Part shown: positions 1-7,943 of the stretch, one piece after another
Layout: every line of letters starts with the position of its first letter
Numbering within the stretch: the stretch's first letter is position 1
Source: Lachnospiraceae bacterium
Lineage (GTDB): Bacteria > Bacillota > Clostridia > Lachnospirales > Lachnospiraceae
NCBI GenBank assembly: GCA_022792335.1
Contig: JAAWAV010000036.1
Span: forward strand, 1 to 64,000
Direction: 5' to 3'
DNA: 64,000 nucleotides
The notes under the pieces: generated by a model
Seen by the model: the letters and a program-made list of their open reading frames with translations, nothing else
What the model was told of the DNA's origin: nothing
Databases searched by the model: none
Made by a program: the position numbers and the translations under genes

Positions 1-453
1 GGATTCCGGCTTTCCAAGCTTCCCGACTCTGGCCGCTGCCTCGAAGGTCAGATGGACATGGTGAAATAGGGGATTCTCAAAATCAAAGAACTTGGAGTAC
101 ATGGGCCAGCCGCCGTAGGTGTTCATCAGCTCTTCCCCGACAATTTCCGCCCCCAGGGTGTCGATGGCCTCTTTTAAGGTAAACTTCTCGTCAGAATCCG
201 GCGACACAGCCACATAGCTCATGCCCTCGTCCGGAGCCGCCAGAGGGCCGTTGTTGGCCGCGATGGTGGAAGAGAACCACCGTTCTTTGATGGAGCCTCT
301 CTCAATGCCCAGCGCATAATAATCATCGGGATGAAGTTTCAGCCGGTGTCCCGCCTTGCCAAACCGTCTCGGCACAAAGGTCGGATACAGGCGGAATACG
401 CCTTTTCCTGCTTCAAAGGTCTTTTGGATCAACGCCTTGTCTGTTGCTGCCAT
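1..453 (-). CDS. Cupin / class I mannose-6-phosphate isomerase-like protein, C-terminus cut by window edge
   Basis: The first 151 codons are visible; the rest lies beyond base 1. ATG at 453 follows a strong AAGGAGG site. The N-terminus reads as a soluble protein with a basic 'VPRRFGKAGHRLKLHPDDYY' stretch and an 'FHHVHLTFEAA' segment near residue 135. I recall such openings from Firmicutes proteins annotated as class I mannose-6-phosphate isomerase or cupin, so a sugar or sugar-phosphate isomerase role is a family-level guess. A TATAAT-like -10 lies at 521-526. The neighbouring LacI gene and sugar operon fit a carbohydrate role. The missing C-terminus prevents checking the metal site. Confidence 0.5.
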   Translation of the reverse strand, partial: MAATDKALIQKTFEAGKGVFRLYPTFVPRRFGKAGHRLKLHPDDYYALGIERGSIKERWFSSTIAANNGPLAAPDEGMSYVAVSPDSDEKFTLKEAIDTLGAEIVGEELMNTYGGWPMYSKFFDFENPLFHHVHLTFEAAARVGKLGKPES

Positions 454-530
454 ACTATTACCTCCTTGTTTCATGATTTAGAAATGATTGATATTTGAAT
501 AAACTACATCCTTCTTTAAAATTATACAAT

Positions 531-559
531 AAATTCCCTGTTTCAGAAACAGGGAATTT
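531..559 (-). terminator. Perfect 13-bp hairpin between lacI-type gene and cupin gene
   Basis: Arms 531-543 and 547-559 are exactly complementary around a 3-nt loop. It lies 20 nt downstream of the LacI-type gene. The T-run after the stem is short on either strand, so it is a probable but not textbook terminator. Confidence 0.6.
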
Positions 560-578
560 TCTGTCATTCTGTCCATTC

Positions 579-1652
579 TCACTCAGAGAACATGACATCC
601 AGAGATTTTCCGGCCGAATTCATGGTGGAAGCCCGGATCGCCATGTGTACTCTGAGAAGGATCTGCTTTGGCTCGCTCTTTTCTCCCTCCATTCTCCGGT
701 GGAGAAGTTCCGCCGCCGTTTCTCCAATCTGGAACCTGGGAGCGATCATGGTCGTAATAGACGGAGAGGTGACAATCGAAAGGGCCGTCCCTTCAAATCC
801 CACAATCGCGATTTCCTGAGGTACAAAAACCCCCTGTTCCAGACAGGCGCTTAATGCTCCGGCTGCCACCTGATCATTGACGCAGAGGACTCCATCCACC
901 GAAAGCCCCTCTTCGATCAGTTCTTTCATAGAACAATAGCCCTCAAGCACCGTGTAATTATTGTTCCTGATATATTTCTGCTCCAGGGTCAAACCATAGG
1001 CCGCAAACGCCCGTTCTACTCCCTGGGTCGCAAACCCATAAAGAGGCGCATCTTCTGCGTTACCCAAATAGGCAATCCGACGCCTACCAATTTCCAAAAG
1101 ATGCTCTGCCATGGCATAAAAAGCTGCCTCATGGTCCGCTCGCACCACATCCAGTTTTGGGTTGATTCTGGGTGCTTCCACCAGAACCACCGGGATCCCG
1201 GTCCCGCTCTTGGTTAAATTGCTCAAAGAATCGGCATACTTAGCGTAGTCCGCCTTTTCTTTATGCTGTCCGGGGATCAGAATGATTCCGTCCACCCACT
1301 GTTTTTCCAGATTAAGAATCAGCTCCTGCTCTCTTTCAAAAATTCCGTCACTCTCCAGAATCACAGGAATAATGTCCTTTTTATAAAAAAACTCGCTGAT
1401 TCCCTTAATGATATCCGTATAATAATTCCGCTTCAGAGTAGGAATGACAATGGCAATCTGATTGCGCCTGGCGCTTTTTAAACTACTGGCGATGGGGTTT
1501 ATACTGTAGCCGGTATCCCGGACTGCCCGTTTTACCCGGGCCCGCAGCCCGTCATCCACATTCCCCGAATGGTTTAAAACCCTGGAGACTGTGGAAATAC
1601 TGACGCCTGCCGCTGCCGCCACATCCTTGATATTGGCTGCACCTTTCTTCAT
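579..1652 (-). CDS. LacI-family transcriptional regulator
   Basis: A 357-residue protein of normal LacI/GalR length. Residues 8-27 form the helix-turn-helix ('IKDVAAAAGVSISTVSRVLN'), followed by a hinge helix and a periplasmic-binding-protein-fold effector domain. Known family behaviour is dimeric repression relieved or triggered by a sugar or sugar phosphate. The gene sits just downstream of the LivJ-to-ATC-hydrolase operon, on the same strand but with its own 82-bp upstream gap containing an inverted repeat. It is the obvious local candidate to bind the CG-centred palindromes at the livJ promoter; that link is inferred. Start ATG at 1652 has an AGAGG site at slightly long spacing. Confidence 0.93.
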   Translation of the reverse strand: MKKGAANIKDVAAAAGVSISTVSRVLNHSGNVDDGLRARVKRAVRDTGYSINPIASSLKSARRNQIAIVIPTLKRNYYTDIIKGISEFFYKKDIIPVILESDGIFEREQELILNLEKQWVDGIILIPGQHKEKADYAKYADSLSNLTKSGTGIPVVLVEAPRINPKLDVVRADHEAAFYAMAEHLLEIGRRRIAYLGNAEDAPLYGFATQGVERAFAAYGLTLEQKYIRNNNYTVLEGYCSMKELIEEGLSVDGVLCVNDQVAAGALSACLEQGVFVPQEIAIVGFEGTALSIVTSPSITTMIAPRFQIGETAAELLHRRMEGEKSEPKQILLRVHMAIRASTMNSAGKSLDVMFSE

Positions 1653-1674
1653 ATAGAAAAAACCTCTTTACTTT

Positions 1675-1697
1675 TTGCGTAACATACCTTTACGCAA
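1675..1697 (-). promoter_or_regulatory. Inverted repeat in front of the LacI-type gene (candidate operator)
   Basis: Exact 8-bp arms TTGCGTAA and TTACGCAA are separated by 7 nt, 23 bp upstream of the LacI-type start codon. The place suggests autoregulation. The sequence differs from the AACGTT-centred palindromes at the livJ promoter, so it may be bound by another protein. Confidence 0.5.
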
Positions 1698-1734
1698 CAT
1701 TTTCTTTCATAAAATCCTTAAAAATCTGACCAGC

Positions 1735-2289
1735 TTAGACAATAGTCTTTTCTTTCAGCTTCTCGATCTTGAAATCGCAGTAATCACAGCCAGGCTGCGC
1801 ACTTGTGCAGATCCAGGTTCCCTGCAGATCTAAGGCATTGGCATGGCCATAATCACCGTAGCTGGCGATATCGCAAAGATAAGAAACCTCCTCAGGAGAA
1901 AGTCCCATCTTCTCCCATCCCTGTACCAGAGCACATTTGCCTTCCATACGGACCGTCACGCTCTCCTCATCTTTGGAAAGCACCTGGTTTCCTACTGCCA
2001 GCGTATTGGCAACGCCGTTGGCATTTACCAGAAAGTCAGCCAGTCCGTCCGGATTACCCTCATTGCCCTTTCCGAATCCAAGACCAAGAGCCTTGTACTC
2101 GCCATAAGCATAAAGAGCCTTCTTCGCATATTTGTCAAAGAGATCTCTGGGCATTACCTTGTAAAAGAATGCCAGATATCTCGCTCTGTCCTCCATAGCT
2201 GCTTCGATGAGAGGACGTACCTCTTCATAAGTATAGGTATCTTTTTTTGCATACATTGCGCGCTCTTCTTTTTTCTCTGTTTTTAACAT
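1735..2289 (-). CDS. L-2-amino-thiazoline-4-carboxylic acid hydrolase-like protein
   Basis: A 184-residue soluble protein. The C-terminal half carries 'LQGTWICTSAQPGCDYCDF', a Cys-rich signature I associate with the ATC-hydrolase-like family (PF14196). Members are often found in catabolic operons with no proven ATC activity, so the family name should not be read as the reaction. Start ATG at 2289 follows AGGAG at good spacing. It is the last gene of the operon, 27 nt after the aldo/keto reductase. No clear terminator was seen between it and the LacI-type gene. The true substrate is unknown. Confidence 0.6.
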   Translation of the reverse strand: MLKTEKKEERAMYAKKDTYTYEEVRPLIEAAMEDRARYLAFFYKVMPRDLFDKYAKKALYAYGEYKALGLGFGKGNEGNPDGLADFLVNANGVANTLAVGNQVLSKDEESVTVRMEGKCALVQGWEKMGLSPEEVSYLCDIASYGDYGHANALDLQGTWICTSAQPGCDYCDFKIEKLKEKTIV

Positions 2290-2316
2290 AACAATTCTCC
2301 TAAATTCATATTTTAT

Positions 2317-3273
2317 TTACAGTTCCTGAAACATTTCAAAGTCTTTTGCCGAAAATTCTGTCTGCAGCGTCGCCGTTAAATCTGCCATCTGTTTTTCATT
2401 GCTGGCAGCTGCCAAAGGCACCATTGCAAACTCTCTGGTAGCGATAAAGCCAAGAAGCGCTTGGGTCATACTCCAGCCCTTCTCGCTGCAAAGCTTAGAC
2501 AAATCCTCTGCAACGCGCAGATTTCCCTCTGTGCAGAAGCAATTGTCTTTCATGGCCTCCTGTCCCTTTTTCGCCAGGGCATGGAAGAAACCGCCGCAGA
2601 TTCCCATGTACGGAATCAGAAGATTCTTGGAGTTTTTGTGATAATCCAGCATTTCCTGATCGCAGATAACCATCGTCGCATCGGGATACGTCCCCATATA
2701 TTTAACGCCGATGTTATACATCGCCTGGTTGGCTACAAAACCCCGATAGCCCTTTTTTTCGCAGTAAGCGTCCGCTTCTTTCATTCTGGCCGTAGACCAA
2801 TTGGAGCAGGCGTAGTAGCGAATTTTCCCGGCCCGTCTGAAATCTTCCATGGTCTCGATCAGCTCTTCCACCGTCCGGCTCTCGTCGTCCCGGTGATAGA
2901 AATACACATCCACATAATCCACCCCAAGTTTTTCCAGACTGGAGTCCAAGTCAGAAGTCACTTCCTCTTTGGAAAGCCTTCCGGTGGTCATGGATTCAAA
3001 ACGGGGATGAGCGCCTTTGGTCATCAGGATAAAATCGTCCCTTCTCCCTCTTCTGCGAATCCAATCTCCTAAAACCCGCTCAGAACGAGCAATCTCTCCC
3101 GGTACCCAGTCAGAATAAACATGGGCTGTATCGATAATATTGCCTCCGGCTTCCAGATAAGTCTCTAAAAGACGATCTCCGGACTCCCCGGACCAGCGGA
3201 TCCCGGCCTGAGCAGTCCCAAGGCCAATCCCGGAAAGTATCAGGTCCGTATCCGGAATTTTCACTGTTTTCAT
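2317..3273 (-). CDS. Aldo/keto reductase
   Basis: A 318-residue protein of the NAD(P)H-dependent AKR superfamily, a TIM barrel that reduces carbonyls or oxidises alcohols. The catalytic tetrad is recognisable: Asp and Tyr in 'DTAHVYSDW' near residue 50, Lys in 'LMTKGAHP', and His in 'VYFYHRDD'. Start ATG at 3273 follows GGAGGG. It lies 15 nt after the rhamnose isomerase gene, in the same operon, so it probably acts on a sugar or aldehyde intermediate such as lactaldehyde. That substrate idea is inferred from context only. Confidence 0.9.
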   Translation of the reverse strand: MKTVKIPDTDLILSGIGLGTAQAGIRWSGESGDRLLETYLEAGGNIIDTAHVYSDWVPGEIARSERVLGDWIRRRGRRDDFILMTKGAHPRFESMTTGRLSKEEVTSDLDSSLEKLGVDYVDVYFYHRDDESRTVEELIETMEDFRRAGKIRYYACSNWSTARMKEADAYCEKKGYRGFVANQAMYNIGVKYMGTYPDATMVICDQEMLDYHKNSKNLLIPYMGICGGFFHALAKKGQEAMKDNCFCTEGNLRVAEDLSKLCSEKGWSMTQALLGFIATREFAMVPLAAASNEKQMADLTATLQTEFSAKDFEMFQEL

Positions 3274-3288
3274 GGCATTCCCTCCATA

Positions 3289-4512
3289 TTAATAGTTACG
3301 GATCCAGTTGTCCTGCTCACATCCGCACATCTCGCAGTACTTCGCCCATACCAGGCCGAAAGGCAGCCCCTTAACCTCTTCCAGAAGAGCCAGACGCTTT
3401 GTAAAGTTGCCAGTATGCTCCGCTTCCTTCAGTTCTGCCTCCGGCTGAAGAAGTGCCATCAAAATAGCCTTCTTTGCAGTACGTCCTCCGATGGCCGTAG
3501 CCGCAATCCGGTTGATGCTGGCATCAAAGAAATCCAAACCAATATGTACTTTATCAAAAGCGTCGCAGCGGGCAATCTCTTCCATGATAGCCTTCGTCTC
3601 GTCGTCCAGAATGGTCACATGGTCGCTGTCCCATCTCATAGGGCGGCTCACATGAAGCATAATCTCCTGTCCGAATACCAGATAGGAACTCAGCTTAGCA
3701 GAAATCACTTCCGTAGGATGATAATGTCCCGCGTCCAGACAGATGATACAGTTCTTTCGGTTGGCTACATAATTGCTGTAAAATTCGTGGGAGCCGGTCA
3801 CATAAGCCTCGCTTCCCAGGCCAAACAGCTTGCTCTCCACAGAGTCCACGTTGTAAGCCGGATCGATTTTTTCTGCCAAGATCTCGTCCAGCGATTTCGC
3901 TAAAAGCTCCCTGGGTCCAAGCTTGTCTACCGTAATGTCTTTGTATCCGTCAGGGATCCAGTGGTTGGTGTAACAGACCTGTCCCATCTCTTTTCCAAAG
4001 TACTCTCCGATCTTGCGGCACCGTTTTCCGTGCTCTACCCAGAACTGACGAATGTCCTCATGATTGCTGGAAAGAGTAAAACCATCCTCTGCCTTCGCAT
4101 GATTGAAATAGGTAGGATTGAAATCCAGTCCGATTCCCATCTTTTTTGCAAAATCCACCCAGTGGGCAAAATGCTTCGGCTCAATCTGATTCCGTTCAAT
4201 GTTATTGACTCCGCCGTTGTCCAGATACACGGCATGGGTCGCTACTTTCTTCTTTCCAGGGATCAGCTTCAGAGCCTTTTCCAACTGTTCAAAATATTCC
4301 GGAACACTCTTGGGCTTCCCTCCTGCATTTCCTGTTGTGGCCAGACCACCGGAAAGTTTTGCATTGAAATCCTCAAATCCCGTCAAATCGTCAATCTGCC
4401 AGCAGTGGACGGAGACGGGAATCTCTTCCAGCTTTTTTAAAGCTGCGTCCGTATCAATCCCGTATTCGGCATACAACTCTTTTGCTACTTTGTAATTGCT
4501 CTCTACGCTCAT
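3289..4512 (-). CDS. rhaA: L-rhamnose isomerase
   Basis: A 407-residue metal-dependent isomerase converting L-rhamnose to L-rhamnulose; the family can also act on L-lyxose, L-mannose or D-allose. Visible metal and substrate motifs are 'GLDFNPTYFNHAK' near residue 130, 'CLDAGHYHPTEV' near 260, 'HVSRPMRWDSDHV' near 290 and 'IGLDFFDASINRI' near 330. ATG at 4512 was chosen because AAGGAGGGAAT lies immediately upstream; a longer frame to 4545 would overlap the previous gene and lacks a good site. It is followed by the aldo/keto reductase and preceded by the ASRT-like gene. No rhamnulose-1-phosphate aldolase is in the operon. Confidence 0.92.
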   Translation of the reverse strand: MSVESNYKVAKELYAEYGIDTDAALKKLEEIPVSVHCWQIDDLTGFEDFNAKLSGGLATTGNAGGKPKSVPEYFEQLEKALKLIPGKKKVATHAVYLDNGGVNNIERNQIEPKHFAHWVDFAKKMGIGLDFNPTYFNHAKAEDGFTLSSNHEDIRQFWVEHGKRCRKIGEYFGKEMGQVCYTNHWIPDGYKDITVDKLGPRELLAKSLDEILAEKIDPAYNVDSVESKLFGLGSEAYVTGSHEFYSNYVANRKNCIICLDAGHYHPTEVISAKLSSYLVFGQEIMLHVSRPMRWDSDHVTILDDETKAIMEEIARCDAFDKVHIGLDFFDASINRIAATAIGGRTAKKAILMALLQPEAELKEAEHTGNFTKRLALLEEVKGLPFGLVWAKYCEMCGCEQDNWIRNY

Positions 4513-4541
4513 ATTCCCTCCTTCTTTCATGATACCATGTG

Positions 4542-4889
4542 TCATGATATAATGGTTGTCGCTATGGCAAGTTCCGCCTGGGTGGTATCCACCCTCGTAT
4601 ACTGAACCGTAAGATCCGATTCACTCTCCACCTTCACCGCATAGGGCGTATCCTTAGGAACGCACACCCCATCCCGGTTTTTGATCTGGTCCATGCGGCA
4701 GTGGACTGTCCGCTCCGCCGGCACTACCACCGAAAATCCTTCCAGTTTGTCTCTGTCCTCAAAATACAGAGTCATCGACACCGTCGCATCTTCTTTTCCC
4801 ACATTGAGAAAACAGATGGCTTCGTGGCTCACGTATTCGCCGTTTTTGCTGCTTGGATAATATGCGTCAGGAATATACCAGGTTTTCAT
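4542..4889 (-). CDS. Sensory-rhodopsin-transducer (ASRT)-like small protein
   Basis: A 115-residue soluble beta-rich protein. It matches the PF07100 family typified by Anabaena sensory rhodopsin transducer: 'TWYIPDAYYP' at the start, 'SHEAICFLNVG', 'TLYFEDRDKLEGF', and 'VQYTRVDTTQAELA' near the end. Family members form small oligomers and many occur in sugar operons without any rhodopsin; a carbohydrate-binding or effector role has been suggested. ATG at 4889 overlaps the kinase stop as ATGA, implying translational coupling; an upstream ATG at 4913 has no good ribosome site. It lies between the sugar kinase and rhaA. Molecular role unknown. Confidence 0.85.
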   Translation of the reverse strand: MKTWYIPDAYYPSSKNGEYVSHEAICFLNVGKEDATVSMTLYFEDRDKLEGFSVVVPAERTVHCRMDQIKNRDGVCVPKDTPYAVKVESESDLTVQYTRVDTTQAELAIATTIIS

Positions 4890-6448
4890 GCTTTTTCCCT
4901 TCCTTCTCTCCATGTTTCCAGTTTCCGGAAGGTGTCTGATACTTCTCCAAACGCCTCCCTGTAAATCCCATAAAGGGCCTCATAGTCCTGATGGCGCTCA
5001 GGGTCCGGAACAAAGGTCTCTTCCCACTTCCGAAATCTGTCCGCCTGGTCCATGTTTTCATAAATTCCGATCCCATACCCCGCCAGAATCGCCGCGCCGA
5101 TGGAATCCGGTGTGTCGTGAAGTTCCGTATTCCGTACAGGAATCCCCAGCACGTCGGCCAGCATTTGCAGCCAGCACCGTTCATGAGAAGCGACTCCTGT
5201 TACCGTAAGGCGTTCCAGACGTTTTTCTCCCGTGACTGCTTCCAGAAAGAACCGGAGCTCAAAGGTCACTCCCTCTAGAGCTGCCCGCACCATATCTGCT
5301 CTGGTGTGTTCCCAGGAAAGTCCCAGGTACGCTCCTCTGGCAAAGGACTCCCTGTGGCTGGAATCTCCGGAAAGCAGATGCGGAAGAAAGAGCAGGCCTT
5401 TAGCGCCGGGACTGCCGGCCTCTACCAGAGCTTCCATTTCCGTATAAGGATAGACGTTTTTATAGGGTAAAACTTCTCTGCATCCTTCCGGATCATACTG
5501 GAATACGGCGTTTTTCAGCCATTTGAATACCACGCCTGCCGTCTGATAATTGACAAAGGAAAGATAACTTCCCGGTACGGCATGAGGGAAAACGGAAAAC
5601 AGCATCTCTTTGTCCAGAACCGGTTCCTCTTTACAGGCGGCCACCCAGGAAGAAGAGCCCAGGCTCATATACACATCTCCCGGCCGAACGCATCCGGCTC
5701 CTATGGCGGAGCAGACATTGTCTCCTGCTCCCATGATAACCGGAGTCCCGGCCGCAATCCCAAACTGCGCCTGTGCCTCCTCCGTCACTCTTCCCACAAG
5801 CTCGTAAGAAGGAACTATCTTTGGAAGCTTCTCCCGGTTTAATCCCAGCCCCTCTGTAATCTCTGCAGACCAGTTTCTCTCTCTCAGATTCAGCGCGCCT
5901 GTGGTGGCCGCATCCGTTTCATCTGTAGCAAAAACTCCGGTCAGACAGTAGGCCAGATAATCCTTACACTGGAGCATGCACGCCGTTCTCCTGTAAATTT
6001 CCGGCTGCCGTTCTTTCAGCCAGAACAGCTTCCGGATACTGGAGTTAGGGGTATTGGGAAACCCGGCCAGCCTGTGGAGATATTCCCCGGAAAACTGCCC
6101 TGTAAGGGGATCCGGAAGCTCCTCCGCCCTGGAATCCGACCAGGTAAAGGCCGGACCCAGGGGGGTTCCGGTTTCATCCACCGGAAGGCATACCTGGCTC
6201 ATGGCAGAAAAAGTCACTGCCAAAATAGAATCGTCCGGGTACTTCTCCAGGACTTCCGCCACCGTCTCTTTCAAAGAGACCGTCCAGGCTTTTGGCGGTT
6301 GCTCCGCCCGGTTTCCTGAAAGAAAAATGGGAAGCGGGCGATAGGCTTTGGCCATCTCCTCTCCTTCTGTGGAAAAGAGACTTGTTTTCATTCCGGAAGA
6401 AATGATATCGCAAATCAGAAAACAGGTTTTTCTTTTTTTCGCTCTCAT
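4886..6448 (-). CDS. FGGY-family carbohydrate kinase (rhamnulokinase- or xylulokinase-like)
   Basis: A 520-residue sugar kinase with both FGGY domains. The catalytic Asp region 'GAGDNVCSAIGAGCVRPGD' lies near residue 240, the ATP loop 'MSLGSSSW' follows, and 'TGVASHERCWLQMLADVLG' is near 430. Paired with RhaA, it probably phosphorylates the ketose product. The N-terminal phosphate strand is unusual: where the family has D-I/L-G-T, this protein reads 'CDIISSGMKTSLF'. ATG at 6448 has almost no ribosome site, while an internal ATG at 6355 has AAGGAGAGGAG but would drop that strand. The full-length form is preferred. Overlaps the ASRT-like gene by 4 nt. Confidence 0.85.
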   Translation of the reverse strand: MRAKKRKTCFLICDIISSGMKTSLFSTEGEEMAKAYRPLPIFLSGNRAEQPPKAWTVSLKETVAEVLEKYPDDSILAVTFSAMSQVCLPVDETGTPLGPAFTWSDSRAEELPDPLTGQFSGEYLHRLAGFPNTPNSSIRKLFWLKERQPEIYRRTACMLQCKDYLAYCLTGVFATDETDAATTGALNLRERNWSAEITEGLGLNREKLPKIVPSYELVGRVTEEAQAQFGIAAGTPVIMGAGDNVCSAIGAGCVRPGDVYMSLGSSSWVAACKEEPVLDKEMLFSVFPHAVPGSYLSFVNYQTAGVVFKWLKNAVFQYDPEGCREVLPYKNVYPYTEMEALVEAGSPGAKGLLFLPHLLSGDSSHRESFARGAYLGLSWEHTRADMVRAALEGVTFELRFFLEAVTGEKRLERLTVTGVASHERCWLQMLADVLGIPVRNTELHDTPDSIGAAILAGYGIGIYENMDQADRFRKWEETFVPDPERHQDYEALYGIYREAFGEVSDTFRKLETWREGREKA

Positions 6449-6454
6449 CTGTTT

Positions 6455-7165
6455 TTATTCTGCAGAACCCAGGTAGGCTTTCCGCACATCGTCGTTCGCC
6501 TGCAAGACCTTTGCGTCGTCGGAGAGAGTCACCTTCCCCGTTTCCAGTACATAACCCCGATCCGCAATCTGAAGGGCCATATTGGCATTCTGCTCAATCA
6601 AAAGAATCGTTGTTCCCGCTTTATTGATACGGACGATCAGTTCAAAAATCAAATCCACCAGGTTGGGTGCCAGACCCATGGAGGGCTCATCCAGAAGCAG
6701 AAGCTTGGGCTTACTCATGAGCGCCCGTCCGATGGCAAGCATCTGCTGCTCGCCGCCGGAAAGAGTTCCCGCAGACTGCTTTTTCCGCTCTGCCAGACGG
6801 GGAAACAGCTCATACACCATCTCGAAAGACTCTGCAATCTCCCTTTTGTCTTTCCTGGTATAGGCTCCAATCTTTAAGTTTTCCTGAACGCTCAGACCGC
6901 CGAACACTTCTCTTCCTTCTGGAGATACGCCGATACCCAGCTTTGTAATATCAGAAGCTTTCATCTTTGTAATGTCCGTACCTTCAAAGAGAATCTGGCC
7001 GCTGGCGGAAGGCACAATTCCAGTAATGCTACTTAAAGTCGTGCTCTTTCCCGCACCGTTACTTCCGATGAGAGTTACGATCTCATCCTCGTATACTTCC
7101 AGGTTAATGCCCTTCAAGGCTTCAATGCTGCCGTAATTGGTATGGAGGTCGATCACCTCAAGCAT
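6455..7165 (-). CDS. livF: Branched-chain-amino-acid-type ABC transporter ATPase (LivF-like)
   Basis: A 236-residue ATPase with Walker A 'GSNGAGKST', signature 'LSGGEQQML' and Walker B 'LLLLDEPS'. The 'MLEVIDLHTNYGSIEALKG' opening is typical of LivF. ATG at 7165 overlaps livG by 8 nt, so the two ATPases are translated in tandem; a GTG at 7186 is an alternative. It powers the LivHM permease pair. The downstream kinase starts 6 nt after its stop, which ties transport to sugar catabolism. Confidence 0.93.
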   Translation of the reverse strand: MLEVIDLHTNYGSIEALKGINLEVYEDEIVTLIGSNGAGKSTTLSSITGIVPSASGQILFEGTDITKMKASDITKLGIGVSPEGREVFGGLSVQENLKIGAYTRKDKREIAESFEMVYELFPRLAERKKQSAGTLSGGEQQMLAIGRALMSKPKLLLLDEPSMGLAPNLVDLIFELIVRINKAGTTILLIEQNANMALQIADRGYVLETGKVTLSDDAKVLQANDDVRKAYLGSAE

Positions 7166-7943
7166 TTTCTTTTGCACCAGCCGCACCTCCGCTTCCCAGA
7201 TAAGCCTTTATTACCTCGGGATTCTTCGCGATCTCCTTCGGAAGGCCTTCCGCAATTTTCCTTCCGTGGTCAATGACATAAATCCGGTCGGAAATATTCA
7301 TAACCACGTTCATATCATGCTCAATCAGAAGGATCGTCTCCCCCCGTTCCCTGAGGGACCGGATAAACTCCATCAGTTCCTCCGATTCCTGAGGATTCAT
7401 ACCGGCCGCCGGCTCATCCAGGATGATTAACTTCGCATTGGTAGCAAGGGCCCTGGCGATCTCCAGCTTTCTCTGCATTCCATAGGGAAGATTCTTCGCA
7501 TAATTGTCGATCTCATCGGCCAGATCCAGGGATTCCAGAAGATCGATGGCTCTCTGATGAGCTGCCTTTTCCTCTCTCCGGTATTTAGGCGTTTTAAACA
7601 ACAGATCCCAGAAATGATACTTCACATTGATATGCTCTCCCAGTAGCACATTCTCAATGACCCTCATGGTAGGAAACAGACGGATATTCTGGAACGTCCT
7701 TGCAATGCCCGCCTTCACAATCTCTCTGGGAGGACGGTTGTGAATATCCTTTCCCTCAAAGGTGATCGCGCCGCCGTCTACTTTGTAAACCCCGGTCAAC
7801 ATATTATATATGGTAGTTTTTCCGGCGCCGTTGGGGCCGATGATACTGATGATCTCGCCCTGCTCCACCTTAAATTCCACGTTCTCAACTGCTTTTAAGC
7901 CGCCAAATACCTTCGTGATTCCTTTTACTTCCAAAAGCGCCAT
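7158..7943 (-). CDS. livG: Branched-chain-amino-acid-type ABC transporter ATPase (LivG-like)
   Basis: A 261-residue ATPase with Walker A 'GPNGAGKTT', the LivG-type insert after 'RTFQNIRLFPTMRVIENVL', and Walker B 'LIILDEPAAGMNP'. The ABC signature region reads 'LPYGMQRKLEIARAL' rather than LSGGQ, as is usual for LivG. Its ATG at 7943 abuts the livM stop directly and its end overlaps livF. Forms the ATPase heterodimer with the LivF-like protein. Confidence 0.93.
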   Translation of the reverse strand: MALLEVKGITKVFGGLKAVENVEFKVEQGEIISIIGPNGAGKTTIYNMLTGVYKVDGGAITFEGKDIHNRPPREIVKAGIARTFQNIRLFPTMRVIENVLLGEHINVKYHFWDLLFKTPKYRREEKAAHQRAIDLLESLDLADEIDNYAKNLPYGMQRKLEIARALATNAKLIILDEPAAGMNPQESEELMEFIRSLRERGETILLIEHDMNVVMNISDRIYVIDHGRKIAEGLPKEIAKNPEVIKAYLGSGGAAGAKENA

